A DNA stretch of 64,000 nucleotides from Omphiscola glabra (lineage: Eukaryota; Mollusca; Gastropoda; Lymnaeidae), in the NCBI GenBank assembly GCA_964017045.1, contig OZ024806.1, forward strand, positions 4,732,488 to 4,796,487. The letters run 5' to 3'. Made by a program: the position numbers and the translations under genes. Below, in pieces: positions 1 to 9,887 of the stretch (position 1 is the stretch's first letter; every line of letters starts with the position of its first letter). Below the pieces are notes generated by a model that saw nothing but the letters and a program-made list of their open reading frames with translations, made no database searches and was not told the DNA's origin.

Positions 1-735
1 ACTCAGTATATATGACTTTAATAGTAGACCTACTTAGTATATATCACTTTAATGGTAGACCTACTCAGTATATATCACTTTAATGGTAGACCTACTCAGT
101 ATATATGACTTTAATAGTAGACCTACTCAGTACATATCACTTTAATGGTAGACCTACTCAGTATATATGACTTTAATAGTAGACCTACTCAGTATATATC
201 ACTTTAATGGTAGACCTACTCAGTATATATCACTTTAATGGTAGACCTACTCAGTATATATCACTTTAATGGTAGACCTACTCAGTATATATCACTTTAA
301 TGGTAGACCTACTCAGTAAATATCACTCTAGCATTAGACCTACTCAGTATATATCACTCTATGAGTAGACCTACTCATTATATATAACTCTAGCATTAGA
401 CCTACTCAGTATATATCACTCTAAGAGTAGACCTACTCAGTATATATCACTCTAGGAGTAGACCTAATCAGTATATATCACTCTAGGAAGAGACCTAATC
501 AGTATATATCACTCTAGCAGCAGAGCTACTCAGTACATATCACTCTAGTAGCTGACCTACTCAATACATATCACTCTAGTAGTTGACCTACTCAGTACAC
601 ATCGCTCTAGTAGTTGACCTACTCAGTACACATCGCTCTAGTAGTTGACCTACTCAGTACACATCGCTCTAGTAGTTGACCTACTCAGTACACATCGCTC
701 TAGTAGTCGACCTACTCAGTACATATCGTTCAGTA
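1..735. repeat. 31-base minisatellite, about 24 copies, open at the left edge
   Basis: Units carry ctactcagtatatat followed by cactttaatggtaga. The left copies are nearly identical. From about 310 they drift (ctctagcattag, then ctctagtagttgac), so the array has at least three variant blocks in order. It runs off the window start, so its full length is unknown. No coding potential. Confidence 0.95.
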
Positions 736-1297
736 CTAGAACTATTATTTAGTCCACAGTATGTCCCGAATCCCAATGACATATTTTGGGCTGGGCTGTG
801 CAGAGGACAAGCGATGTCCATGTAAGGAATCAACGGGAACCAAGGGCAACGCTGTGCAGAGGACAAGCGGTGCACGGGACTTAGCCTGAATATGGCATCC
901 CACAATAAATAGAGGAAAGTGCCACCTGGGGTGGATCGGTAAAAAAAGATGTTTGGCGCCCCTTTTTGGGAAGTACATGGGGTTTTTAATTTCATTCATT
1001 ATCATTTTCCTATCCTAAGAGCATTTTGGCGCTCCTGATGTTGGTGCCCTGGACGAGTATACCATTTGCCCCTTTCTTATAGTCCCATACCAGGGTGAAT
1101 TTTTTTTTTAAAATCATTTTATTATTGTTTTTAATTAATTTTTTTGTAGTGTGGGGGGCAGGTGTCGAAAGCTCAATGTACGTATGCGTGGGGGGGGGGG
1201 GCGTCCAAAAATGTACCCCTGCAACAGAGTGCGGGGTTAGAAAATGTGACTTTTTGTTTACGTACTCTATGGATGGCCAATAAGTAATGAGTTAGTG
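736..1297. other. Non-coding stretch with a possible transposon fragment
   Basis: No gene seen. Around 915-935 it has gtgccacctggggtgg, which recurs near 1850 and 5690 and resembles the subterminal part of the GGCGTAG-type hAT elements in this window. The motif gtgcagaggacaagcg occurs twice (about 799 and 853). A run of G lies near 1190. Short open frames on both strands show no recognisable protein. Confidence 0.4.
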
Positions 1298-1492
1298 CAG
1301 TGGTCGGCAACGTGATCCGCATGCGACTCTAGCGATCTTAGTGCTGCTCGGCCAGTCGGACACAAATGGGTTTTGACTAATAAAAACATGATCCTTGACA
1401 GGTTCTTGAAAAGAAATTTGGCTCTCAAAATCTATTTCATCTTCCAGCTGCTGATTTTCGGCTCTTTTGAATAATGAGTTTTCCGACCACTG
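1298..1492. mobile_element. Possible small hAT-type element with CAGTGGTCGG ends
   Basis: The left end reads cagtggtcggcaacg and the right end ccgaccactg, a 10-base inverted match. Ends of the form CAGTGGTCGGCAA are common in hAT elements. The flanking octamers (agttagtg and ggttagac) match at only five of eight positions, so the target duplication is weak. The right end also seeds a short tandem array. Confidence 0.35.
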
Positions 1493-1600
1493 GGTTAGAC
1501 TAATGATGTTTCCGACCACTTGGTTAGACTGATGAGTTTGCTGACCACTGGGTTAGACTGATGAGTTTGCCGACCATTGGGTTAGCGGCTCATCGGTTTG
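1480..1600. repeat. About 29-base tandem repeat, 4 copies
   Basis: Units of ccgaccactgggttagac plus tgatgagtttg. The unit contains the presumed right terminus of the element at 1298-1492, so the array may have grown from that end. Confidence 0.75.
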
Positions 1601-2329
1601 GCCACTGGTTTGTGGGGGGAAGGGTGGCTATGCATATTGTCTCACCATTCCTGAGGGTGGAATATACATGAGGTTTGAATCGCTGTTGTTCCATTAAAAT
1701 TTTTAACTAACTAAGGTGATACGGCTTACATTAACTCAGGGGCGTAGCAAGGGTTAGATCCAAGCTTTTTGCCGCACCTTTTACATGAAAAAACCTCTAC
1801 AGTTGGCCGAAAATGTCGCTCATCAATACAAAGAAAAAAAAATGCCACCTAGGGCGGATAACCTAATCTCCACCACCTTCTTTCCTCACTGCAAGAAATT
1901 ACATGGGTCCAGCTACATTCTTGAAATTTAATAATTTCTTTTCTCGTGGACAATGAGAAGTTTCACTTTATTACTCTAATTCTGACATCCACCTGTCACA
2001 TTCTGGCGATGGTGTAGACTTCGCAGGACTGGATCTTTTTTTTTTTCATTAGGATGATAATCTGGTTCCCTAGACAAAAACATCACCTCTCTCCACTCAT
2101 CTGGATAACATAAGGGAACATCACCTTGCCAGAATTTTCATTATATCAATGTCATACCGCCTACGGGACTCCATCTCTGGGTTTGTATTCAGAGTACTCT
2201 TTAACATTCCGCAAACCAAAAGTACTAAAAGTTGAAAAACGTAACCAAACTAAACCAAAAGGTGCTCTGCAAATAGATCTAAATATTAAATTATTATGAC
2301 GTCAAGGAAATAATAATAACACCTATATG
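1601..2329. other. Non-coding stretch with transposon and SINE scraps
   Basis: No gene seen. A hAT-like terminus (caggggcgtagcaaggg) starts at 1737, followed near 1850 by the related motif gccacctagggcgg. At 2169-2205 the sequence around tctgggtttgtattcagag resembles the middle of the SINE at 8633-9026 in the same orientation. The rest is unassigned AT-rich sequence. Confidence 0.45.
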
Positions 2330-2505
2330 GTATTGTCTGCTTTAACACCTATATCTTATAGTCAGTTCTAGCACCTATATTCTTTTGTCTGTTTTAACAC
2401 CTATATCTTATAGTCAGTTTTAGCACCTATATTTTTTTGTCTGCTTTAACGCCTATATCTTATAGTCAGTTCTAGCACCCATGTGGTATTGTCTGTCTTA
2501 ACACC

Positions 2506-3820
2506 CAGTGACGTAGCTAGGGTTGGTGTCACCCGGTGCGGTAAACTCATGGTGTCAACTCCCCCCACTATGGATTTCTTCTTGTTGAAATAAGTCCACG
2601 GTATAACGATGACAAGAACAAATTAATTGAAGGTCAGAAGGTCAGGAGGTCAATGTATTTAAGAACTGTAACAACGTTAACTTATAAGGTTTTTTTTTAC
2701 TTTGAATTTACTTTATTTAAAAGTTTCCTTCCCTGGTCTTTATTGTTGCAAACCTATCACTTGATCAAAATCAATATCCTTCACATAATCACTTTCAATT
2801 GATAGTAGAACCAGATCAGAAAGCCATGACTGTCCCCATGGGGGATCGTAAAATATTCTGACATTCTGTTCTTAAACCTTAATCTTATCTCTACCGAAAT
2901 TCCACATTGGTCTGATTATAAAAGTGCCTATTATTCAACGCCATGTTCCTTGACAGCACTTCTCGTGCTGAAACAATCTTAAGGCCTCTAGGTTCGTCAC
3001 CACCTTGTCAAGAGTAAGGCCTTAAGTCTGCAGATAACTGCTGTGTAAGATTAACTTCCTCAGGTAGATCAGCCCAAAGGTAAAGGTAGCAGATAAATGT
3101 GAAATCACAGACAGCATCTAACAGACCTTGTGCTGTATGACAATCGTGCTCAAATGTCAAGTGGCGGTCCTATTGGCGAATAACAGAAAATATTTATTGC
3201 AATATATTTTTGTGTTTCGAAATTTATCAATATTTAAATTAATTTAAATTAATTATTAAAAGATATTAGAAAACTATGAAAATATTATTTATTTAACCCT
3301 ATAAATAGATAAAACGTCATGTTTTAATGTTTTTAATTTTTAAATGAAATATAACAACAAGGTGATGCTAAGCTTGAATTCATGGACAGGACAAAAGATT
3401 TGACCTTTCGTCTTAGAGCCTTCATCAGAAAACAAGACAAAAAGAAGTATAACAGGTATCACATCACTTGTTATATCAGTTGTTTGTCCTGTCTCTGAGT
3501 TCAAGTTTAGCATCACCTGTTCTTTTATTTCATTTACACGTCTTGAATGCAGTCCATCAATTATTATCTTTTAATTTTTACAGTTCGATTCATGTCCTTA
3601 GAATCGCCCGACCACATCGTACTTGGTATCAATGGAAAGCTTTATTTCTCAGAATTTAGATCGGTTTTCCTGTATAAAATTCGTTTAGACTGAGCAGTCT
3701 ACTTTTTAAATATTCAATTTTTCAATTTGGTGTCACTCCTGAGATGGTGTCACTGCTGAGATGGTGTCACCCTGTGCGGTCCGCACCCCCCCCCCCCCCC
3801 GTCCTCTAGCTACGCCACTA
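2506..3820. mobile_element. hAT-superfamily DNA transposon remnant, 1315 bases, with exact 8-base target duplication
   Basis: The left end is cagtgacgtagctaggg and the right end ctctagctacgccacta, which are inverted matches apart from a few differences. The element is flanked on both sides by ttaacacc (2498-2505 and 3821-3828), and 8-base duplications are the hAT signature. Both subterminal regions contain ggtgtcacccggtgcgg-like sequence and C runs. The interior has a broken transposase on the minus strand. The insertion interrupts a minisatellite, so the array is older than the element. Confidence 0.88.
2940..3130 (-). pseudogene. hAT transposase fragment (DUF4371-type group), frameshifted
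   Basis: Read on the minus strand, one frame gives LLDAVCDFTFICYLYLWADL then PEEVNLTQQ. After a frameshift another gives GLTLDKVVTNLEALRLF. These resemble the central part of hAT transposases of the DUF4371/ZMYM-like group as I remember them, where an LDAV..F.F...L.LW block is followed by a LTLDKVV...L block. Only about 60 residues survive, with stops and frame changes, so it is inactive. Its place inside the 2506-3820 element agrees with this assignment. Confidence 0.65.
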
Positions 3821-4085
3821 TTAACACCTATATTTTATTTTCTGTTTTAACACCTATATTTTATCGTCTGTTTTAACACCTATAATTTATTTTTTGTTTT
3901 AACACTTAGCCTATTGTTATATACATATCACCTTACACAGACTTAAAAATTGTCTTGGGTTTTAATCCAGCTATAGGACAGTTTTCATACATTAAGTGCA
4001 GCTAGAATTAAGTCCAACAGTTACGTGATTAATCAAGGGTTGGTAGTAACAACCTGATGTACACAATACATTAGCAGCTCTGTAC

Positions 4086-4295
4086 AGCAATGGTTCTCAA
4101 TTCTAAATCCTACAGTTCCTAGCAGTGATTCTCAATTCTAAATCCTACAGTTCCTAGCAGTGATTCTCAATTCTAAATCCTACAGTTCCTAGCAGTGATT
4201 CTCAATTCTAAACCCTACAGTTCCTAGCAGTGATTCTCAATTCTAAATCCTACAGTCTCAGCAGTGATTCTCAATTCTAAATCCTACAGTTCCTA
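4086..4295. repeat. 35-base tandem repeat, 6 copies
   Basis: Units of agcagtgattctcaattc followed by taaatcctacagttcct. Copies differ at only a few positions. Confidence 0.92.
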
Positions 4296-4390
4296 TTGGA
4301 ATTGAGCATTCCGTTTGTGTGAGATTTTTTATATTAATATTTTTCTTCTTTCTTAGAAGATCCTCGCTAACAATGACATGTCTCTGCACT

Positions 4391-5147
4391 GCTGTTCATG
4401 CTGTTCATGCTGTTCGTGCTGTTCGTGCTGTTCGTGCTGTTCGTGCTGTTCGTGCTGTTCGTGCTGTTCGTGCTGTTCGTGCTGTTCGTGCTGTTCGTGC
4501 TGTTCGTGCTGTTCGTGCTGTTCGTGCTGTGCGTGCTGTGCGTGCTGTGCGTGCTGTTCGTGCTGTTCGTGCTGTTCGTGCTGTTCGTGCTGTTCGTGCT
4601 GTTCGTGCCGTGCGTGCCGTGCGTGCCGTGCGTGCCGTGCGTGCCGTGCGTGCCGTTCGTGCCGTGCGTGCCGTGCGTGCCGTGCGTGCCGTGCGTGCCG
4701 TGCGTGCCGTTCGTGCCGTTCGTGCCGTTCGTGCCGTTCGTGCCGTTCGTGCCGTTCGTGCCGTTCGTGCCGTTCGTGCCGTTCGTGCCGTTCGTGCCGT
4801 TCGTGCCGTTCGTGCCGTTCGTGCCGTTCGTGCCGTGCGTGCCGTGCGTGCCGTGCGTGCCGTGCGTGCCGTTCGTGCCGTTCGTGCCGTTCGTGCCGTT
4901 CGTGCCGTTCGTGCCGTTCGTGCCGTTCGTGCCGTTCGTGCCGTTCGTGCCGTTCGTGCCGTTCATGATGTTCATGCTGTTCATGCTGTTCATGCTGTTC
5001 ATGATGTTCATGATGTTCATGCTGTTCATGATGTTCATGCTGTTCATGCTGTTCATGCTGTTCATAATGTTCATGATGTTCATGCTGTTCATGCTGTTCA
5101 TGCTGTTCATGATGTTCATGCTGTTCATGCTGTTCATGCTGTTCATG
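4391..5147. repeat. 9-base array, about 84 copies, with a CpG-rich core
   Basis: The nonamer is CTGTTCGTG and its variants. They occur in blocks: ttcatg units at the left edge, CTGTTCGTG to about 4600, a CTGTGCGTG patch, CCGTGCGTG and CCGTTCGTG through about 4965, then CTG/ATGTTCATG to the right edge. Because 9 is a multiple of 3 and no unit has a stop, long open frames appear on both strands (AVR, CSC, LFV and TNG repeats). They have no non-repeat domain and are not treated as genes. Confidence 0.95.
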
Positions 5148-5703
5148 GACTACACTTGTTTATTTTACAGGCCCGGACCTCTCTGATCGTAAAACGATAT
5201 TTCATTTTAGTATTAAAATCGTGATATTTACTGAAACACTAGTGTCACGATTATCAGATTTTTCAGTCAAATCCAAGATTTTCCCAGACGAAAACTCCAT
5301 GGTTTGCATGAGGTACATTACCTTTGCATCCTTTGTGCCATCTGACAGTATTTGGTTAAATCTCTGTCGCCCCCACCATCCCACACACACACACACACAT
5401 GGCAGAAATTCCCCACTAAATGTTAACCCCCTTCCTCTGAATCAGCAGCTGTCTCCCAGTCATAAGTTGTAATGTAATCGGATACAGTCTACCTACAACT
5501 CATCCTGGATATCTGATACTTGTTTACATTTAGATTCCCCCCACCCCCGCTGTGGGGTGCACTATGGCACATCACTAATGACTAAGAAGGTTACAAGATC
5601 TGTAAAGCGCCTAATAACTGCTAAATGATACATTGGGCTTCTTCTCATTTTAAAAAAAATTAAGGTTTTCGTTGCAAACGATTGGCCACCTGGGGTAGAC
5701 CGA
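5148..5703. other. Unassigned sequence
   Basis: No gene recognised. There is a short (AC) run at 5380-5398 and a C-rich patch near 5540. The right end (ggccacctggggtagacc) leads into the next array and resembles the GGCGTAG-element subterminal motif. Confidence 0.4.
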
Positions 5704-6168
5704 CCTGATCACCGGGGACCTGACCACCAGGGGTAGATGACCTGACTACCCGGGGTAGATAACCTGACCACCAGGGGTAGATGACCTGACCACCCGGGGT
5801 AGATGACCTGACCACCAGGGGTAGATGACCTGACCACCAGGGGTAGATGACCTGACCACCAGGGGTAGATGACCTGACCACCAGGGGTAGATGACTTGAC
5901 CACCCGGGGTAGATGACCTGAACACCCGGGGTAGATGACCTGACCACCCGGGGTAGATGACCTGACCACCAGGGGTAGATGACCTGACCACCCGGGGTAG
6001 ATGACCTGACCACCAGGGGGAGATGACCTGACCACCAGGGGTAGATGACCTGACCACCAGGGGTAGATGACCTGACCACCAGGGGTAGATGACCTGACCA
6101 CCCGGTGTAGATGACCTGACCACCTGGGGTAGATGACCTGACCACCAGGGTAGATGACCTGACCACCC
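5704..6168. repeat. 22-base minisatellite, about 21 copies
   Basis: Units of gacctgaccaccaggggtag plus at, with an alternative cccgggg form. Since 22 is not a multiple of three, the three minus frames cycle through the same peptide, giving three overlapping artefact reading frames. Confidence 0.95.
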
Positions 6169-6369
6169 GGTTGTTGAGGAAGTCGTGAGGGGGGAGGGGT
6201 AATGATTTCCGCAGTAGCAGATGAGTAACTCGCGATTCAGGTGGTGAGAATGCTGTGGGGGCTGAAAGTCGGTGGACTATATCAATAGAATCTTGACATT
6301 TGGGGGCTTGGTAACTACAGTAAAGAAAACATTCTCAAAGATAATTAGTTTAGTGTATAGATAAGCCGG

Positions 6370-6640
6370 TGTTCATTAGCACAAATATTGACATATACAT
6401 TGACACACACATTATCACATATTTCAACACATAGTGTCACAAAACTAGTCATAGTTTGACACAACCATCGAAACATACATTGACATAGACATTGACATAT
6501 ACATTGACACAGGCATTCACCCAATTATTAACATCAACTTTGACACTTAGATTTACACCGACATTGACCAAAATACTGCCACATATTATGACATATTCAT
6601 TAACTCATTATATAAACATCAACATTGACACATATGTAAA
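6370..6640. repeat. Degenerate repeat of an acattgaca-type unit
   Basis: Loose repetition of acattgacatatacattg and variants. Spacing is irregular at roughly 15-20 bases, which suggests an old decayed array. Confidence 0.6.
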
Positions 6641-6754
6641 CGCATAAATAAACAATCAGAGGAAATAAGCAAAACAAAGTATGAGAAAACCCGAATAAGG
6701 AAGCAAAAAAACAACGTATTTGTCGGCAAGAAGCCCTCTACGAACAAACAATAG

Positions 6755-7470
6755 TAAAAACCAGAAACAAATAAAAGTAAAGACTTAGCTGCAATCAATA
6801 TTGCCACTGAAATTTAGGTCGGGGAGGAAAGATTAGAGACAGTCGGCAGCTTCAAGTACCTTGGAGCAATAGTGTCGGAATTGATGGCCAGGATTGCGCA
6901 GACCACAGCAGCACTAAAGAGGCTCAAGAAAATATGGAACGACAAAAATATAGCCCCCAGCACCAAAATCAGGCTGATGTGCTTATTAATCCTCTCCATT
7001 TTCTTATATGCCTGTGAGTCCTGGACATTAACAGCAGAACTTGAAAGGAAAATAAAAGCGATGGAGATGAGATGTTTCAGAGGCATTCTTGGCATCTGCT
7101 ATAGAGACCATATCACCAATGAACAAGTGAAAGAAAGGATTCGTCAAGCAATTGGGCAGTACTCTGACCTCCAGGTGTCTGTAAAAAGGCGCAAACTTGA
7201 ATGGTATGGCCACGTTACCATAAAACAAGGGCTCGCAAAAGAAATCATGCAGGGCACAACTAGAGGAGGGAGAAGAATAGGAAGACAGAGAAAAAGATGG
7301 GAAGATAACATCAAAGAATGGACAGGATTAAAACCAGGCGATGCTATGCGTAGTGCAGAAGACCGAGAGAAATGGAGGAGAATAGTGTACATGTCATCTG
7401 TGGCGCCCCAACATGTCATCTGTGGCGCCCAAACGGTCGAAGGACTAAGGTACATGATGATGAATATCTT
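6755..7470 (+). pseudogene. Non-LTR retrotransposon reverse transcriptase, C-terminal fragment
   Basis: The plus strand reads into LETVGSFKYLGAIVS, then ARIAQTTAALKRLKKIW, KIRLMCLLILSIFLYACESW and, further on, RRKLEWYGHVT, GGRRIGRQRKRWEDNIKEWTG and VAPQ. This block order is typical of the C-terminal half of animal LINE endonuclease-reverse transcriptases. The catalytic palm lies upstream and is missing. An in-frame stop at 6815 and loss of about eight residues after GAIVS mark it as dead. Near the 3' end about 22 bases (acatgtcatctgtggcgccc) are duplicated. A minus-strand relative lies at 8575-9214. Confidence 0.9.
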
Positions 7471-7484
7471 AAATATATTAAATT

Positions 7485-7690
7485 GCTCTATCAATATAAT
7501 CTTATGAAACACTCTATCAATATAATCTTATGGAACACCCTATCAATATAATCTTATGGAACACCCTATCAATATAATCTTATAGAACACCCTATCCATA
7601 TAATCTTATGGAACACCCTATCAATATAATCATATGAAACGCCTTTTCAATATAATCAAATGGACCCCCTGTCTATAAAATCGTAAGACC
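7485..7690. repeat. 26-base tandem repeat, about 8 copies
   Basis: Units of ctatcaatataatcttatg plus gaacac. It starts immediately after the LINE 3' end and decays rightward. Confidence 0.88.
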
Positions 7691-7707
7691 GCCTTATAGT
7701 GTTGTGT

Positions 7708-7728
7708 GTGTGTGTGTGTGTGTGTGTG
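7708..7728. repeat. (GT)n microsatellite
   Basis: About ten GT dinucleotides. Confidence 0.95.
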
Positions 7729-7785
7729 CTTTTAACGAGATTTTTGACAGCATTTCTACAATAACGTAAACTTTTCAACCTTCAG

Positions 7786-7982
7786 ATGACAACTATGTCT
7801 CTTGTTCTAGGTGACAACTATGTCTCTTGTTCTAGGTGACAACTATGTCTCTTGTTCTAGGTGACAACTATGTCTCTTGCTCTAGGTGACAACTATGTCT
7901 CTTGTTCTAGGTGACAACTATGTCTCTTGTTCTAGGTGACAACACTGTCTCTTGTTCTAGGTGACAACACTGTCTCTTGTTC
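7786..7982. repeat. 25-base tandem repeat, 8 copies
   Basis: Units of gtgacaactatgtctcttg plus ttctag; the last two copies have aacactg in place of aactatg. Confidence 0.95.
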
Positions 7983-8574
7983 TGAAAACAACATTTCAAA
8001 GATCCGAATCTTGTGTGTTCATCTGCAGGGTGAAGTGTTTTACAAGACAAAACCCACTTAACGTACCAGTCTTAAGCACAAGAAAATGTATTTTAAAAAT
8101 AATAATTTTTTAGATTAATATTTTTAGCTACATGAAAATAAATAAATCGACCTCTTAATACGATTACAGTTACCATTATAGTATTATTTTGAAAATTCAA
8201 CTTTATACTGTATATTTTTAATTGAAGAAAAGGTTGGGGGGGGGTGAATATTGCCCCCACCCCAGCCCCCCTCCCACACCCCCACCCCAAAAAAAAATCT
8301 ATGTTTAAAAAATTAGTACAGCAAAATTAAATTTCTATACTTTTCATAAATAAATTGATTAATTCGTAAACCGAATCATTAAACAAAATATTAGTATGTG
8401 TCTTTTGATGCTAGGTGAATTAGGCATATTGGTATATGTCTTTTGATGTTAGGTGAATGTTTGGTATGTGTCTTTTATTAAGTGTATTTAGTTAAATCAA
8501 CACAAGAAATATTTTCAGAATTCAAGCGAAGTTATTTTATTTAATACGTTTTTTAAATGTTTATCATTATCATC
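7983..8574. other. AT-rich sequence with no gene seen
   Basis: Contains a G run followed by a C/A-rich patch (8235-8290) and a short two- to three-copy motif (tatgtgtcttttgatg, 8393-8475). No coding or RNA feature recognised. Confidence 0.4.
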
Positions 8575-9214
8575 TGTCCCTTAGGACCGTTGGGGCGTCA
8601 CAGATGACATGAAAACTATCCTTCTCTATTCCTATAATAATAATAATAATAATAAAGTTTATTTGAAAAATCCCGCTTCATCCCCAAAGGCTCGAAGCGC
8701 GTTACAAAGTCAAATCTTGGAGATTGGGATGTATCCGATTGATTGGAGTACTTATATAGCGCTCATTCCATAGCATGCTCACGGCGCTCCGCTGTTCGAT
8801 GTTCGAGAGGTCTCACTGCTGCCAGTTGAACCCCATCTCCCCATCTCCGGGTTTGAATTCAGAGTTGCCTTCTCTTAGATGAGTTGCCGTCCAAGGTTAA
8901 CGAGTCCCATCCAACCGGGGTGCTGGTGGTGTTTTTTTTTTGCTTGACTTGGCATTGGCGGGGATTGAGCTCCTGACCATTAGCTTGAGATTTGCTCAGT
9001 TTAGACCACTCGGCCACCCAGCACCCATAGCATAGCATAGTTTTAGTCCCGTCCACTCTTTCATGTTATCTTCCCATCCTCTTCTCTGTCTTCCTCTTCT
9101 TCATCCTCCTCTGGTTGTGCCCTGCGTGATTTCTTTGGCTCTGCCACGGGTCACGTGGCCATACCATTCAAGTTTGCGCTTTTTTACAGACACCAGAAGG
9201 TCATCATACTGCCC
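8575..9214 (-). pseudogene. LINE 3' end, minus strand, split by a SINE
   Basis: On the minus strand, 9214 down to about 9036 reads SVKKRKLEWYGHVTR, then RGRQRRGWEDN and MKEWTG. This is the same family as the copy at 6755-7470. The frame is then interrupted by the SINE (8633-9026). LINE sequence resumes at 8632-8575 with catgtcatctgtgacgcc, matching the 3' end of the other copy. One stop lies within the GG-RRGRQ stretch. Confidence 0.85.
8633..9026 (-). mobile_element. tRNA-headed SINE with a LINE-derived 3' tail
   Basis: Read on the minus strand, the head begins gggtgctgggtggccgag. It carries a box A-like tggccgagtgg and a box B-like ggtcaggagctcaatccc, as in tRNA-derived RNA polymerase III promoters of the Leu/Ser type. 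A middle domain follows. The tail (tcgagcctttggggatgaag, then aataaactttattatt) is nearly the same as the 3' end of the LINE at 11382-12161. Sharing a tail with a partner LINE is the usual way SINEs are mobilised. It sits within the LINE at 8575-9214, so it is younger than that LINE. Confidence 0.85.
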
Positions 9215-9299
9215 ATATATAAATATTTATATTATTTCCAATAATAAAGAAGTTTGCAAAAGGTGTGTGTGGGGGTTGGGGGAGAGTTGCGTAAAAAAG

Positions 9300-9418
9300 T
9301 CGGGATGGGGTGGGGCTGGAGGGGGGCCACTACGGCATTTTCGGAAAACTGTTGATTTTTTTTCTTGGAAGCAAAATTCCTGGTCCACCCTATGCGGCAC
9401 TTACCCTAGCTACGCCCC
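9300..9418. mobile_element. Right end of a GGCGTAG-type hAT MITE
   Basis: The sequence ggcattttcggaaaactg, a T run, cttggaagcaaaattcc, tatgcggcac and the terminus cctagctacgcccctg match the layout of the MITEs at 13680-13821 and 44336-44478. The left end is unclear. The terminus itself is the first unit of the next array. Confidence 0.6.
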
Positions 9419-9682
9419 TGGGGTTCCCCCCTAGCTACGCTCCTGGGGTTTCCCCCTAGATACGCCCCTGGAATTTCCCCCTAGCTACGCCCCTGGGATT
9501 TCCCCTAGCTACGCCCCTGGGGTTCCCCTTAGCTACGCCCCTGGGGTTTCCCCTAGCTACGCCCCTGGGGTTTCCCCTAGCTACGCCCCTGGGGTTCCCC
9601 CCAGCTACGCCTCCTGGGTTTCCCCTAGCTACGCCCCTACGGTTTCCCCCCCTAGCTACGCCCCTGGGGTTTCCCCCTAGTC
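9403..9682. repeat. 24-25-base array grown from a transposon terminus, about 11 copies
   Basis: Each unit is ccctagctacgcccctgg plus gtttcc. The core is the inverted terminal sequence of the hAT elements here (caggggcgtagctaggg in reverse complement). The array therefore appears to have expanded from the right end of the MITE at 9300-9418. Confidence 0.88.
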
Positions 9683-9887
9683 ATACAATTTATAATCTTC
9701 CTGTATATGTGAAGTCCCATTTTTCGGCTGTGACGTATCATACAGTACTATTGACTGTGACGTAGCATACAGTACTTTTGAGTACAGCATCGTTTCTAAC
9801 CTAGTTCAACATGTTCATCATTGTTTCAACACTGACATCTTGGTTGTGACTGGAAGCGTAACCGACGCTATGAGTTTGATGTGAATT

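Larger units (their letters stand above)
2330..3905. repeat. 26-base minisatellite split by a transposon (2330-2505 and 3821-3905)
   Basis: Units alternate between tttaacacctatatctta and ttctagcacctatattc with gtctg or gtcag linkers. The array stops at 2505 and resumes at 3821 in register, because the hAT element 2506-3820 landed inside one unit and duplicated ttaacacc. Confidence 0.85.

Noticed and set aside
1..735. Regularly spaced repeats that might suggest a CRISPR array
   Set aside because: Units are directly adjacent and there are no unique spacers or cas genes. The same holds for the other arrays in the window.
4319..5224. A 301-codon plus frame with a hydrophobic start and AVR repeats
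   Set aside because: The N-terminal residues come from unremarkable AT-rich sequence and the rest is the 9-base array.
7144..7512. A 122-codon minus frame
   Set aside because: Shadow of the plus-strand LINE at 6755-7470.
8633..9026. A tRNA gene, because box A and box B motifs are present
   Set aside because: The cloverleaf cannot be completed and the sequence continues into a SINE body and LINE-type tail.
9063..9434. A 123-codon plus frame
   Set aside because: Antisense of the minus-strand LINE fragment, then a MITE end.
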